This document shows, piece by piece, positions 1 to 8,489 of a stretch of 64,000 bases of DNA. This DNA is from Lentzea cavernae. Its GTDB lineage: Bacteria > Actinomycetota > Actinomycetes > Mycobacteriales > Pseudonocardiaceae. Below the pieces are notes generated by a model. The model worked only from the letters and a program-made list of their open reading frames with translations, ran no database searches and was not told where the DNA came from. Position 1 is the first letter of the stretch, and each line of letters starts with the position of its first letter. Location: contig NZ_BNAR01000005.1 in the NCBI RefSeq assembly GCF_014653695.1, positions 186,001 to 250,000 of the forward strand, given 5' to 3'. The position numbers and the translations under genes are program-made.

Positions 1-2
1 AG

Positions 3-635
3 GGCTTCGACGTCGACGTGGCGCGGCAGATCGCGAAGGCCGTGTTCGGCGACGAGAAGAAGGTGCAGTTCAAGGTCGTCACAGCGGCGGAGCGCATCCC
101 GATGCTGCAAAGCGGCGCGGTCGACGTCGTGGTGCGCACGATGACGATCACTTGCCAGCGGCTGGAGAGCGTGGACTTCTCGCAGGTCTACTACCAGGCC
201 GGGCAGCGGGTGCTGGTGCGCCGCAACTCCGGCATCGCCGGCGTGGAGGGCCTCGCGGACAAACGGGTGTGCGTGGCGTCGGGGTCGACGTCGCTGGGCA
301 ACGTCGTGACCAGGGCGAAGACGACGGTGAGCGTGCCGAACTGGACCGACTGCCTGGTGATGCTGCAGCAGGGGCAGACGGACGCGATCTCCACCGACGA
401 CACGATCCTGGCGGGACTGGCGGCGCAGGACCCCTACACCGAGGTGGTGGGATCGCGGTTCACCGACGAGTCCTACGGGGTGGGGATCCCGAAGGGGCAG
501 GAGGACCTGGTCCGGTTCGTCAACGGCGTGCTGGAGCGGATGCGCACCGACGGCACGTGGCGCGGGATCTACGGGCGGTGGCTCACGCCGCTGGGCCCGG
601 CACCAACGCCGCCGGTCGCGCGTTATCGGGACTAG
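3..635 (+). CDS. glnH: GlnH-like amino-acid-binding protein, 5' end cut off
   Basis: This is the C-terminal two thirds of a type-3 periplasmic-binding fold. It is open at the left edge; the first complete codon in frame is at 3 and reads GFDVDVARQIAK, typical of the first strand-helix of amino-acid-binding lobes. Other family signatures are the GAVDVVVRTMTIT stretch, a GLADKRVCV second-lobe entry and the C-terminal FVNGVLERMRTDGTW helix. In actinobacteria GlnH is an exported lipoprotein that senses aspartate/glutamate and signals through GlnX to PknG. Here the pknG start follows 10 bases after the stop, which supports the GlnH name over a general ABC transporter component. The signal peptide lies outside the window, and glnX is not visible. 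Confidence 0.85.
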   Translation, partial: GFDVDVARQIAKAVFGDEKKVQFKVVTAAERIPMLQSGAVDVVVRTMTITCQRLESVDFSQVYYQAGQRVLVRRNSGIAGVEGLADKRVCVASGSTSLGNVVTRAKTTVSVPNWTDCLVMLQQGQTDAISTDDTILAGLAAQDPYTEVVGSRFTDESYGVGIPKGQEDLVRFVNGVLERMRTDGTWRGIYGRWLTPLGPAPTPPVARYRD

Positions 636-645
636 GGGGCGTCAG

Positions 646-2778
646 ATGAGCGAAGAACTGGACCTGCCCGAGACGGGGCCGTCGACAGCGCCGGGCACCG
701 CGCCCTGGTCGGTGTCGCAGGAGGTGTCGCGCTCGGCGTCGGGACGGGCGCGCCGCGGCAGTGCCCGGTCGATGAGCCGCGGCCGGCTGGGCGCGGGCCT
801 GGTCGAGGTGCCGCGGGTGCCCTACCGCGACCCGAAGACCGCGGTGCTGGAGAACCCCGAGGTCCCGGAGGCCAAGCGGTTCTGCTCGAAGTGCGGCAAG
901 AAGGTCGGGCGCGCCAAGGACGGCAAGCAGGGCCGGGTGGAGGGCTTCTGCCCGCAGTGCGGTCACGCCTACTCGTTCACCCCGAAGCTGGAACCGGGCG
1001 AGGTGCTGCACGACCAGTACGGGGTGCTGGGGTGCCTGGCGCACGGCGGCCTGGGCTGGCTGTACCTGGCGCTGGACCACGCGGTGAGCGACCGGTGGGT
1101 GGTGCTCAAGGGCCTGCTCGACTCGGGTGACGCCGACGCGATGGCGGCGGCGCTGGCGGAGCGGCGGTTCCTGGCCGAGGTCGAGCACCCGAACATCGTG
1201 AAGATCCACAACTTCATCCGCCACGAGAGCAAGGTGAGCGACAAGCTCGTCGAGTACATCGTGATGGAGTACGTCGGCGGCGAGTCGATCAAGGACATGA
1301 TCACGCACCGGCGCCGGGAGGGCCGCGGTGACGAGGCGCTGCCGCTGGCGCAGGCCATCGCCTACGTGCTGGAGATCCTGCCCGCCCTGGGCTACCTGCA
1401 CGGGGTGGGCCTGCTGTACTGCGACTTCAAGCCGGACAACATGATCCACACCGAGGAGCAGCTCAAGCTGATCGACCTGGGGGCGGTGCGGCGCGTCGAC
1501 GACCACCACTCCCCCATCTACGGCACGGTCGGCTACCAGGCGCCGGAGATCGGCACGATCGGGCCGTCGGTGTTCTCCGACATCTACACCGTCGGCCGGG
1601 CGCTGGCGGTGATGAGCTTCCCGTTCGACTTCCGCGGCAAGTGCAAGGACCGGCTGCCCACGGCCGACGAGGTGCCGTTGCTGGGCCGCTACCCCTCGTT
1701 CCACCGGCTGCTGCTGCGGGCGACGAACCCGAACCCGGAGCTGCGGTTCTGCTCGGCGGAGGACATGGCCGAGCAGCTCACGGGCGTGCTGCGCGAGGTG
1801 CTGGCCCTGGAGGACGGTGTGCCGCGGCCGGGGTTGTCGCGGCAGTTCACGCCGGAACGCCGCCGGTTCGGCGTGGAGGGCTCGCTGGACCTGCGGGAGG
1901 TGGCGCTGGCGTTGCCGGCGCCGTCGGTGAGCACCTCCGACGCCGCGGCCTCGTGGCTGGCGACGGCGACGACGTCGGACCCGGAGGGGTTGCGCAAGGC
2001 GCCGGAGCTGACGGTGGAGGTGCGGCTGCGGATCGTGCGGGTGCTGATCGAGTCCGGGGACACGCAGGCGGCGTTGCGGGAGCTGGGGACGCTGACGGCG
2101 CCGTCGATGTTCGACGAGCCGGAGCTCGACCCGGCGGAGGACTGGCGCCCGGACTGGTACCGCGGTCTCGCGGCGCTGACCGACGAACGGCCCGGCGACG
2201 CGCTGGGGTTCTTCGACGCGGTGTGCTCGGCGGTGCCGGGCGAGGCGGCGCCGAAGCTCGCGCTGGGCGTGTGCGCGGAGGCCGTCGGGGACCTGACGGC
2301 CGCGGCGGCCTGGTACGAGCTGGTGTGGCGCACCGACCACGCGTACGTGTCGGCGGCGTTCGGTCTGGCGCGGGTGTCGCTGGCGTGCGGGGACCGGGCG
2401 CGGGCGGTCGAGGTGCTGCTGTCGGTTCCGGACACGTCTTCACAACATCTGCCGGCGCAGATCGCCGCGGTGCGCGCACAGCTCGGCGACTGCGGCGCGG
2501 AGGACCTGGTGGCGGCCGGGGAACGGTTGCACGCCTTGGACATCGACGTTCATTCGCACACGCAGCTGTCGGCGGAGGTGCTGGAGGCGGCGTACCACTA
2601 CGTGACCCGCAATCAGGCCGCCGAGGGCAAGGTGCTGGACTGTGCACTCTCCGAACACGAGCTTCGGCTGGGTTTAGAGCGTCGCTACCGCACGCTGGCC
2701 CGGTTCGCGGCCACGCCGGAGGAACGGATCGCATTGGTGGACCGCGCGAACGCGGTAAGGCCTAGGACGTTGGTTTGA
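646..2778 (+). CDS. pknG: Serine/threonine protein kinase PknG
   Basis: The 710-aa protein has the PknG architecture. A disordered N-terminus leads to a rubredoxin-like metal site (C80, C83, C102, C105), then a kinase domain with the ATP-binding lysine near K155, the catalytic loop YCDFKPDN (D260) and a DLG in place of DFG (D277), and finally a helical TPR-type C-terminus from about residue 430. PknG is a soluble kinase; in actinobacteria it phosphorylates the FHA protein OdhI/GarA and so controls 2-oxoglutarate dehydrogenase and glutamate metabolism. That substrate is family knowledge and the target gene is not in view. The gene sits between glnH and a PP2C phosphatase, whose ATG overlaps the pknG stop. 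Confidence 0.95.
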   Translation: MSEELDLPETGPSTAPGTAPWSVSQEVSRSASGRARRGSARSMSRGRLGAGLVEVPRVPYRDPKTAVLENPEVPEAKRFCSKCGKKVGRAKDGKQGRVEGFCPQCGHAYSFTPKLEPGEVLHDQYGVLGCLAHGGLGWLYLALDHAVSDRWVVLKGLLDSGDADAMAAALAERRFLAEVEHPNIVKIHNFIRHESKVSDKLVEYIVMEYVGGESIKDMITHRRREGRGDEALPLAQAIAYVLEILPALGYLHGVGLLYCDFKPDNMIHTEEQLKLIDLGAVRRVDDHHSPIYGTVGYQAPEIGTIGPSVFSDIYTVGRALAVMSFPFDFRGKCKDRLPTADEVPLLGRYPSFHRLLLRATNPNPELRFCSAEDMAEQLTGVLREVLALEDGVPRPGLSRQFTPERRRFGVEGSLDLREVALALPAPSVSTSDAAASWLATATTSDPEGLRKAPELTVEVRLRIVRVLIESGDTQAALRELGTLTAPSMFDEPELDPAEDWRPDWYRGLAALTDERPGDALGFFDAVCSAVPGEAAPKLALGVCAEAVGDLTAAAAWYELVWRTDHAYVSAAFGLARVSLACGDRARAVEVLLSVPDTSSQHLPAQIAAVRAQLGDCGAEDLVAAGERLHALDIDVHSHTQLSAEVLEAAYHYVTRNQAAEGKVLDCALSEHELRLGLERRYRTLARFAATPEERIALVDRANAVRPRTLV

Positions 2779-3746
2779 TGGACACCCTGAAGTGCCCGGA
2801 GTGCTTCGCGCCCGTCGCGGCGGAGGACCGGTTCTGCGAGGCGTGCGGACGCAACCTGCTGGTGCGCCGCACGCCGCTGGGCGGACCGACCGGTCCCGCG
2901 CAGGCCTCGTGCATCCTGTGCGGGTCGCCGGACATCGATGACGAGGACTACTGCACCCAGTGCGGCCGGCACCAGCCTTCGGCGCGCGACCGGGTCGAGT
3001 ACACGCTGGGCGCGGTGTCCGGTGTGTCGGACCGGGGCAAGCGGCGGGCGCGCAACGAGGACTCGATGGCGTTCGGTCACGTGGCGGGCAAGGGTGTCGC
3101 CGCCGTGGTCTGCGACGGCGTGGCGTCCTCCGAACGCGCGGAGCAGGCCTCGCAGGCCGCCGCCGACGCCGCGGTCGACGTGCTGCTCAACGCGCTGATC
3201 GACACCGCGGACCCGGAGCAGGCCATGGTCGACGCCGTCGCCGCGTCGTGCTCCGCGGTGGAGAAGCTGGTGGAGGACGAGCCCCTCGAGCCGGGCGGCC
3301 GGGGTGTGGCGCCGTCGTGCACGTTCGTGTCGACGCTGGTCACGGAGTCGTCGGTGACGGTCGGCTGGGTCGGCGACTCGCGCGCCTACTGGCTGTCGGA
3401 CGAGGGCTCGAAGCAGCTCACGACGGACGACACGTGGGCGGCGCAGCTGGTCGCCGAAGGCGTGCTGACCGAGGAGCAGGCGCGCACGGACCGTCGCGCG
3501 CACGTGCTGTCGCGGTGGATCGGCGCGGACGCCGGGCGGGTGGAGCCGCAGGTCGTGACGCTGCAGCCGACCTCGCCGGGGGTGTTCCTGCTGTGTTCGG
3601 ACGGGCTGCACAACTACCGGTCCGAGCCCGAGGACCTGCAGTCGTTGCTGCCGTGCGGGCCCGAGGAGTTCGTGAAGGTCGCGCTGGACGCGGGCGGGCA
3701 CGACAACATCACCGTCGTGCTGGTGCCGTTCGCACCGGCCGACTAG
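2778..3746 (+). CDS. PP2C-type protein phosphatase with two zinc ribbons
   Basis: ATG 2778 overlaps the pknG stop TGA; a TTG at 2775 is also possible, but the ATG fits coupled translation. The N-terminus has two CxxC...CxxC zinc ribbons (C6/C9/C20/C23 and C45/C48/C59/C62). A PP2C domain follows with the family metal motifs: RNEDS, VCDGVASS, GWVGDSRAYWL, CSDGLHNY and GGHDNITVVLV. PP2C enzymes are Mn/Mg-dependent Ser/Thr phosphatases. The gene most likely opposes PknG, and both proteins carry N-terminal Cys4 zinc/rubredoxin modules. There is no membrane segment, so the enzyme is cytosolic. The partnership with PknG is inferred from coupling. Confidence 0.92.
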   Translation: MDTLKCPECFAPVAAEDRFCEACGRNLLVRRTPLGGPTGPAQASCILCGSPDIDDEDYCTQCGRHQPSARDRVEYTLGAVSGVSDRGKRRARNEDSMAFGHVAGKGVAAVVCDGVASSERAEQASQAAADAAVDVLLNALIDTADPEQAMVDAVAASCSAVEKLVEDEPLEPGGRGVAPSCTFVSTLVTESSVTVGWVGDSRAYWLSDEGSKQLTTDDTWAAQLVAEGVLTEEQARTDRRAHVLSRWIGADAGRVEPQVVTLQPTSPGVFLLCSDGLHNYRSEPEDLQSLLPCGPEEFVKVALDAGGHDNITVVLVPFAPAD

Positions 3747-3768
3747 TTCACCCGAGAGGAACCACCGC

Positions 3769-4515
3769 ATGCCCGGCACGACCGTGGACGTGATCACCGA
3801 GGACGGCACGGCGGACGCCTACCTGGCGCGCCCCGACGGCGAGGGCCCGTTCCCCGCCGTGCTGTTCTACATGGACGCGTTCGGCCTGCGCCCGCACCTG
3901 GAGAAGATGGCCGACCGCCTCGCGCGGGCCGGGTACGTGGTGCTGGTGCCCAACGTGTTCTACCGGGCGGGCCGCGCGCCGGTGGTCGAGCTGCCGGAGT
4001 TCATCGACCCGGCGGCGCGTCCCGCGGTGTTCGAGCAGATCATGCCGATGCTGCGGTCGCTGACCCCGCAGGGGCTGATGAGCGACGCCGGCGCGTACCT
4101 GCGTTTCCTCGCCGACTCGCCGCTGACCGCGGACGGGCCGGTGGGCGTCACGGGGTACTGCATGGGCGCGGGTCTGGCGTTGCGCACGGCGGGCACCTAC
4201 CCGGACCGGGTGGCGGCTGCGGCGGGGTTCCACGGCGCGAACCTGGCCTCCGAGGCCGACGACAGCCCGCACCTGCTGGCCGGGCAGGTCAGCGCCGAGG
4301 TGTACTTCGCGCACGCGGACCAGGACGCCGCGATGCCACCTGAGCAGGTCGAACGCCTCGAGCAGGCGCTCACCGAGGCGGGTGTGAAGCACCGGTGCGA
4401 GGTGTACGAGGGCGCGCACCACGGCTACACCCAGGCCGACACCGCCGCCTACGACGCGGATGCGGCGGAGCGTCACTGGACGGAGCTGCTGGCGCTGTTC
4501 TCCCGCACGCTCTGA
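3769..4515 (+). CDS. Dienelactone hydrolase family protein
   Basis: This is a 248-aa alpha/beta hydrolase of the DLH family. The nucleophile motif reads GYCMGAG, with cysteine in the GxCxG elbow as in true dienelactone hydrolases. The acid is in HADQDAAMP and the catalytic histidine in GAHHGYTQ. It begins with ATG after a GAGAGGAA ribosome site, 22 bases downstream of the phosphatase. The substrate cannot be told: family members open dienelactones or act on other esters. The next gene, another hydrolase, follows after 6 bases, so the two are probably co-transcribed. Confidence 0.85.
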   Translation: MPGTTVDVITEDGTADAYLARPDGEGPFPAVLFYMDAFGLRPHLEKMADRLARAGYVVLVPNVFYRAGRAPVVELPEFIDPAARPAVFEQIMPMLRSLTPQGLMSDAGAYLRFLADSPLTADGPVGVTGYCMGAGLALRTAGTYPDRVAAAAGFHGANLASEADDSPHLLAGQVSAEVYFAHADQDAAMPPEQVERLEQALTEAGVKHRCEVYEGAHHGYTQADTAAYDADAAERHWTELLALFSRTL

Positions 4516-4521
4516 GCCCGG

Positions 4522-5289
4522 ATGCGCAGGGCGGTGTTGATCGCGCTGGCGGTGGTTGTCACCATCGTCGCCGTGGTCTTCACCTTCCAGCGCAAGTTCG
4601 TGTACTTCCCCTCCCCCGGTCCGCTGCCCGCGGCGGACGAGGTGCTGCCCGGCGGCCGTGACGTCCGGCTGGTGACGGCGGACGGCCTGGTGCTCGGCGG
4701 CTGGCACTTCGAGCTGCCCGAGGCGCCCGCGACGGTCATCGTGTTCCCCGGCAACGCCGGCAACCGCTCGGGGCGGGTGTCGCTGGCGCAGGGGTTGATC
4801 GCCAGGGGGTTGTCGGTGCTGCTGTTCGACTACCGCGGGTACGGCGGCAACCCGGGCAAGCCCGCGGAGGAGGGCCTCACCTTCGACGCGCGTGCGGCGC
4901 TGGACTTGATCGACGGGCCGGTCGTGTACTTCGGTGAGTCGCTGGGCGCGGCGGTGGCGGCGGAGCTCGCGACGTTCCGGGCACCCAAGGGCATGGTGCT
5001 GCGTTCGCCGTTCACGTCGCTGGCGGCGGCGGGGTCGCACCACTTCCCGTGGTTGCCGGTGAAGATGTTGTTGCAGGACAAGTACCCGGTGCTCGAACGG
5101 GTGTCCGCTGTGGACGTTCCGACGGTGGTGCTGCTGGGCAGCGCCGACTCGGTGGTGCCGCCCGCGCAGAGTCGCGAGGTGGCGACGGCGGCACGGGCGC
5201 GGCTGGTGGAGATCGGCGGCGCCGACCACAACGACGCGGTGCTCAACTCGGGCCCGCAGGTCATCGACGCGGTGGTGTCGGTCAGCTAG
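4522..5289 (+). CDS. Membrane-anchored alpha/beta hydrolase (Bem46/ABHD13-like)
   Basis: The 255-aa protein starts with an uncleaved-looking hydrophobic anchor (about residues 4-22) and continues as an alpha/beta hydrolase. The oxyanion region is FPGNAGNRSGR, the FDYRGYGGNPGKP loop is typical of the Bem46/ABHD13 group, the nucleophile elbow is GESLGAA, and the acid and histidine are near GSADSVVPP and GADHNDAV. It is probably an envelope-facing esterase or thioesterase of unknown substrate. It follows the DLH gene closely. Its 3' end overlaps the end of the convergent lacI-type gene by 8 bases. Confidence 0.8.
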   Translation: MRRAVLIALAVVVTIVAVVFTFQRKFVYFPSPGPLPAADEVLPGGRDVRLVTADGLVLGGWHFELPEAPATVIVFPGNAGNRSGRVSLAQGLIARGLSVLLFDYRGYGGNPGKPAEEGLTFDARAALDLIDGPVVYFGESLGAAVAAELATFRAPKGMVLRSPFTSLAAAGSHHFPWLPVKMLLQDKYPVLERVSAVDVPTVVLLGSADSVVPPAQSREVATAARARLVEIGGADHNDAVLNSGPQVIDAVVSVS

Positions 5290-6316
5290 GCGCGATCTCA
5301 CCGGAGCCGCGGCGCACGAGCGCGGCGGGGACGACGGCGTGCACGGGCGGTGAGGTGTCGCCGTCGATGCGGGCCAGGACGAGGTCGGCGGCCTTGCGGC
5401 CGATGCCGGGGACGTCCTGGCGCACGACGGTGATGCCGGGGTCGAGCATGTCGGCGAGCGGGAAGTCGTCGAAGCCGATGACCGCGACGCGGTGGTGCAG
5501 GCCGCGTTCGCGCAGCACGCGCATCGCACCGACGGTGACGAGGTTCTGGGCGGTGAACAACGCGGTGGGCGGCCGGTCGAGGCCGAACAACGCGGCGGTG
5601 GCGTCCGCGGCGAGGTCCTCGCCGTGCAGGTCGGTGCGCACGAGCGCGTCACGCAGGGTGAGCCCGGCCTGGGCGAGGCCCTCCAGGTAGCCGGTGTAGC
5701 GCTCCTGGCTGGTCCACAGCGTGCGGCGGTCGCCGAGGAACGCGATGTCGCGGTGACCCAGTGCCGCGAGGTGCAGCACGGCGTCGCGGGAGCTGTCGCG
5801 GTTGGTGGTGGTGACGCAGTCGGTACCGCCGAAGGTGGGCGGCCGGTCGACGAGCACCATCGGGGTGCCGCGCTGGCGTTCGTGCTGCAGGGCGTCCTGG
5901 TGCCCGCCCGCGGCCATGACGACGACGCCGTCGACGCGGCGCGCGGACAGCGACACGAGCAGTTCGCGTTGCAGGGCGTGGTCGTCCTCGCTGCTGCCGG
6001 CGAGCACGAGGACGCCGCTGTGGCGGGCGCGGTCCTCCACGGCGCGCAGCAGGGCGGCGTCGAAGGGGTTGGACAGGTCCTCGAACAGCACGCCGATGGT
6101 GGCGCTGCGGCGGTCGGAGCGGCGCAGGGCGCTGGCGGTGAGGTTGGGCCGGTAGCCCAACGTGCGGGCGGCGTCGCGGACGCGCTGGACGACCTCGGCC
6201 CCGGCGCCGGGAAGGCCGTTGATCACCCGCGACACGGTCTTCGTACTGACCTTCGCCAGGGCGGCGACGTCGCGCATGGTGGGTTCGCGTCTGCCCGCTG
6301 CGGGGTCCATGGCCAC
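5282..6316 (-). CDS. LacI-family transcriptional repressor
   Basis: The N-terminal HTH (MRDVAALAKVSTKTVSRVINGLPG) and hinge helix are classical LacI. The rest is a periplasmic-binding-like effector domain (GVLFEDLSNPFDAALLRAVED, then VDRPP and NRDSSRDAVLHLAALGHRDIAFLG). GTG 6316 and ATG 6310 are both possible starts. The gene diverges from a sugar ABC importer, and the intergenic region holds two LacI-type palindromes, so it most likely represses the importer and itself until a sugar binds. The sugar is unknown; the importer resembles ribose/fructose systems. Confidence 0.93.
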   Translation of the reverse strand: MAMDPAAGRREPTMRDVAALAKVSTKTVSRVINGLPGAGAEVVQRVRDAARTLGYRPNLTASALRRSDRRSATIGVLFEDLSNPFDAALLRAVEDRARHSGVLVLAGSSEDDHALQRELLVSLSARRVDGVVVMAAGGHQDALQHERQRGTPMVLVDRPPTFGGTDCVTTTNRDSSRDAVLHLAALGHRDIAFLGDRRTLWTSQERYTGYLEGLAQAGLTLRDALVRTDLHGEDLAADATAALFGLDRPPTALFTAQNLVTVGAMRVLRERGLHHRVAVIGFDDFPLADMLDPGITVVRQDVPGIGRKAADLVLARIDGDTSPPVHAVVPAALVRRGSGEIAPS

Positions 6317-6330
6317 GTCCTTTGGACTCT

Positions 6331-6348
6331 TGCGTCAACGATGACGTG
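6331..6348. promoter_or_regulatory. LacI-type operator 1 (imperfect palindrome)
   Basis: TGCGTCAACGATGACGTG differs from the perfect operator at 6420-6437 at only three positions (the two outer half-site bases and one centre base). It lies 15 bases upstream of the repressor start, so it probably mediates autorepression. Confidence 0.75.
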
Positions 6349-6419
6349 AACGGTATACCCGATTGAGTCCACTCGTAGCTGCTCTTCCGTTACTCACGGT
6401 GAGTCTGCGGAGGTCTGGT

Positions 6420-6437
6420 TACGTCAACGTTGACGTA
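6420..6437. promoter_or_regulatory. LacI-type operator 2 (perfect 18-bp palindrome)
   Basis: TACGTCAACGTTGACGTA is its own reverse complement and has the central CG typical of LacI-family sites. It ends at the ribosome-binding purines (TAGGAG) of the importer lipoprotein gene, so a bound repressor would block transcription start or early elongation. Two related sites 89 bp apart could also permit looping; that part is inference. Confidence 0.85.
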
Positions 6438-6446
6438 GGAGTTGTC

Positions 6447-7460
6447 ATGCGCAGGACGGTCGGGGTTTTCAGCGCAGCGGCGTTGCTCGTGCTCACCGCG
6501 TGCGGAGGTGGTGGCTCGTCCGGTGGCGGGTCGACGCTGGTGGGGCTGGTGACGAAGACGGACACGAACCCGTTCTTCGTGAAGATGAAGGAGGGCGCGC
6601 AGCAGGCGGCGTCGTCCTCGGGGGTCACGGTGCAGTCGTTCGCGGGCAAGCAGGACGGCGACAACCAGACACAAGTCGACGCGATCGAGAACCTGATCGC
6701 GTCCGGCGCGAAGGGCATCCTGATCACACCGAGCGACTCCAAGGCGATCGTGCCGTCGGTGGACAAGGCACGGGCGGCCGGGCTGCTGGTGATCGCCCTG
6801 GACACCCAGCTGGAGCCGGCGAGCGCGGCGGACGCGACGTTCGCGACCGACAACTACAAGGCCGGCCTGCTGATCGGCCAGTGGGCGAAGGCGAAGTTCG
6901 CCAAGGACGGCAAGCAGGCCAAGATCGCGTTGCTCGACCTCAACCCGAACCAGGTGTCGGTGGACGTGCAGCGCGACCAGGGTTTCCTGGAGGGCTTCGG
7001 TGTCGACGTGAAGGACAAGAACCGCATCGGTGACGAGTCCGACCCGCGGATCGTGGGCCACGACGTCACCAACGGCGACCCGTCCGGTGGCCGCACGGCG
7101 ATGGAGAACCTGCTGCAACGCGACCCGGCGATCAACCTCGTCTACACGATCAACGAGCCCGCGGCCGCCGGTGCCTTCGAGGCGTTGAAGGCGGCGGGCA
7201 AGGAGAAGGACGTCGTGATCGTGTCGGTCGACGGCGGCTGTCCCGGTGTGAACAACGTCAAGGCCGGGGTGATCGGGGCGACCTCGCAGCAGTACCCGCT
7301 CAAGATGGCGCAGCTCGGGGTGGAGGCGGTGGCGAAGTTCGCGAAGGACGGGTCCAAGCCGCAGAACACCGACACCGGGGTCACGCTGATCACCGACCAG
7401 CCCGCGGACGGCGTGGAGTCGAAGGACTCGGCGTTCGGCCTGCAGAACTGCTGGGGCTGA
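6447..7460 (+). CDS. Sugar ABC transporter substrate-binding lipoprotein
   Basis: I place the start at ATG 6447, after the ribosome site TAGGAG. An in-frame GTG at 6363 would run through the operator. The 337-aa product has a lipoprotein signal with lipobox LTAC (Cys near residue 18), followed by a Gly/Ser linker. The mature protein is a type-1 periplasmic-binding fold of the ribose/fructose group ([42 protein letters not shown]). It captures the sugar outside the membrane and passes it to the permease encoded 3 bases downstream. The FrcB/RbsB relationship is family-level; the actual sugar is not determined. Confidence 0.92.
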   Translation: MRRTVGVFSAAALLVLTACGGGGSSGGGSTLVGLVTKTDTNPFFVKMKEGAQQAASSSGVTVQSFAGKQDGDNQTQVDAIENLIASGAKGILITPSDSKAIVPSVDKARAAGLLVIALDTQLEPASAADATFATDNYKAGLLIGQWAKAKFAKDGKQAKIALLDLNPNQVSVDVQRDQGFLEGFGVDVKDKNRIGDESDPRIVGHDVTNGDPSGGRTAMENLLQRDPAINLVYTINEPAAAGAFEALKAAGKEKDVVIVSVDGGCPGVNNVKAGVIGATSQQYPLKMAQLGVEAVAKFAKDGSKPQNTDTGVTLITDQPADGVESKDSAFGLQNCWG

Positions 7461-7463
7461 GCC

Positions 7464-8489
7464 ATGACGGCCACGGCTGCACGGCCCTCGGCTCCGCTGC
7501 CCGAGCAGCGGGACCGCTCGGTGCTCTCCCGGTTGCAGCACCTGTTGCACGCGCAGGCCACGATCGGGCCGGCGGTGGTGCTGCTGGTGTCGGTGGTGGT
7601 GTTCGCGCTGTTGTCGGAGCGGTTCCTGACGCCGGGCAACATCTCGCTGATCCTGCAGCAGGTCGCGGTGGTGGGCACGCTCGCGGTGGGGCAGACGATC
7701 GTGATCCTGACCGCGGGGATCGACCTGTCGTGCGGGGCGATCATGGTGCTGACCTCGATCGTGATGGCGAAGGTCGCGGCGGAGACCGGCCTGCCGGGCC
7801 TGCCCGCGCTGCTGCTCGGCTTCGCCGTGGGCACCCTGTGCGGGCTGCTCAACGGCCTGCTGGTGACGCGGCTGAAGCTGCCGCCGTTCATCGTCACGCT
7901 GGGCACGCTCAACGTGTTCTTCGCCCTGAACCTCTGGTACTCGGGCAGCGCCACCATCCGTGGCACGGACATGCCGTCGTTGCTGCTGTGGACCGGGCAG
8001 ACCTTCACCGTCGGCGGTACGCGCATCACCTACGGCTCGATCCTGCTGGTCGCGCTGGTGGCGGCGATGGCGTTCGTGCTGAAGAACACCGCCTGGGGCC
8101 GGCACGTCTACGCCACCGGCGACGACCTGGAGGCCTCGCGCCTGTCCGGTATCCGCACGGCCCGTGTGCTGCTGAGCGTGTACGCGACGGCGGGGCTGAT
8201 CTACGCGGTGGCGGCGTGGACGTTGATCGGCCGGATCGCCTCGGCGAGCCCGCAGGCCGGGCAGACCGACAACCTGGACTCCATCACGGCGGTCGTGATC
8301 GGCGGGACGTCGCTGTTCGGCGGCCGCGGCGCGGTGGTGGGGTCACTGATCGGCGCGTTGATCGTCGGCGTGTTCCGCAACGGTCTCGCGCTGGCCGGGG
8401 TGGACGTGCTGTGGCAGACGATGGCGGTCGGTGTGCTGATCATCGTGGCGGTGTCGCTGGACCAGTGGATCAGGAAGGTGAAGGCATGA
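7464..8489 (+). CDS. Sugar ABC transporter permease (RbsC/FrcC type)
   Basis: This is a 341-aa polytopic membrane protein of the ribose/xylose/AraH permease family. It has about eight to ten hydrophobic segments, the conserved VGQTIVILTAGIDLSCG stretch with its acidic residue, and the cytoplasmic coupling loop GDDLEASRLSGIRT that contacts the ATPase. It starts 3 bases after the binding-protein stop, and its own stop overlaps the ATPase start as ATGA. It forms the translocation pore, probably as a dimer. Confidence 0.93.
   Translation: MTATAARPSAPLPEQRDRSVLSRLQHLLHAQATIGPAVVLLVSVVVFALLSERFLTPGNISLILQQVAVVGTLAVGQTIVILTAGIDLSCGAIMVLTSIVMAKVAAETGLPGLPALLLGFAVGTLCGLLNGLLVTRLKLPPFIVTLGTLNVFFALNLWYSGSATIRGTDMPSLLLWTGQTFTVGGTRITYGSILLVALVAAMAFVLKNTAWGRHVYATGDDLEASRLSGIRTARVLLSVYATAGLIYAVAAWTLIGRIASASPQAGQTDNLDSITAVVIGGTSLFGGRGAVVGSLIGALIVGVFRNGLALAGVDVLWQTMAVGVLIIVAVSLDQWIRKVKA

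Noticed and set aside
583..2340. 585-codon frame antisense to pknG
   Set aside because: Arg/His/Gln-rich shadow of a clearly coding strand.
3748..5652. 634-codon minus-strand frame across two hydrolase genes
   Set aside because: Compositional shadow; its first part is only an out-of-frame read of the lacI-type gene.
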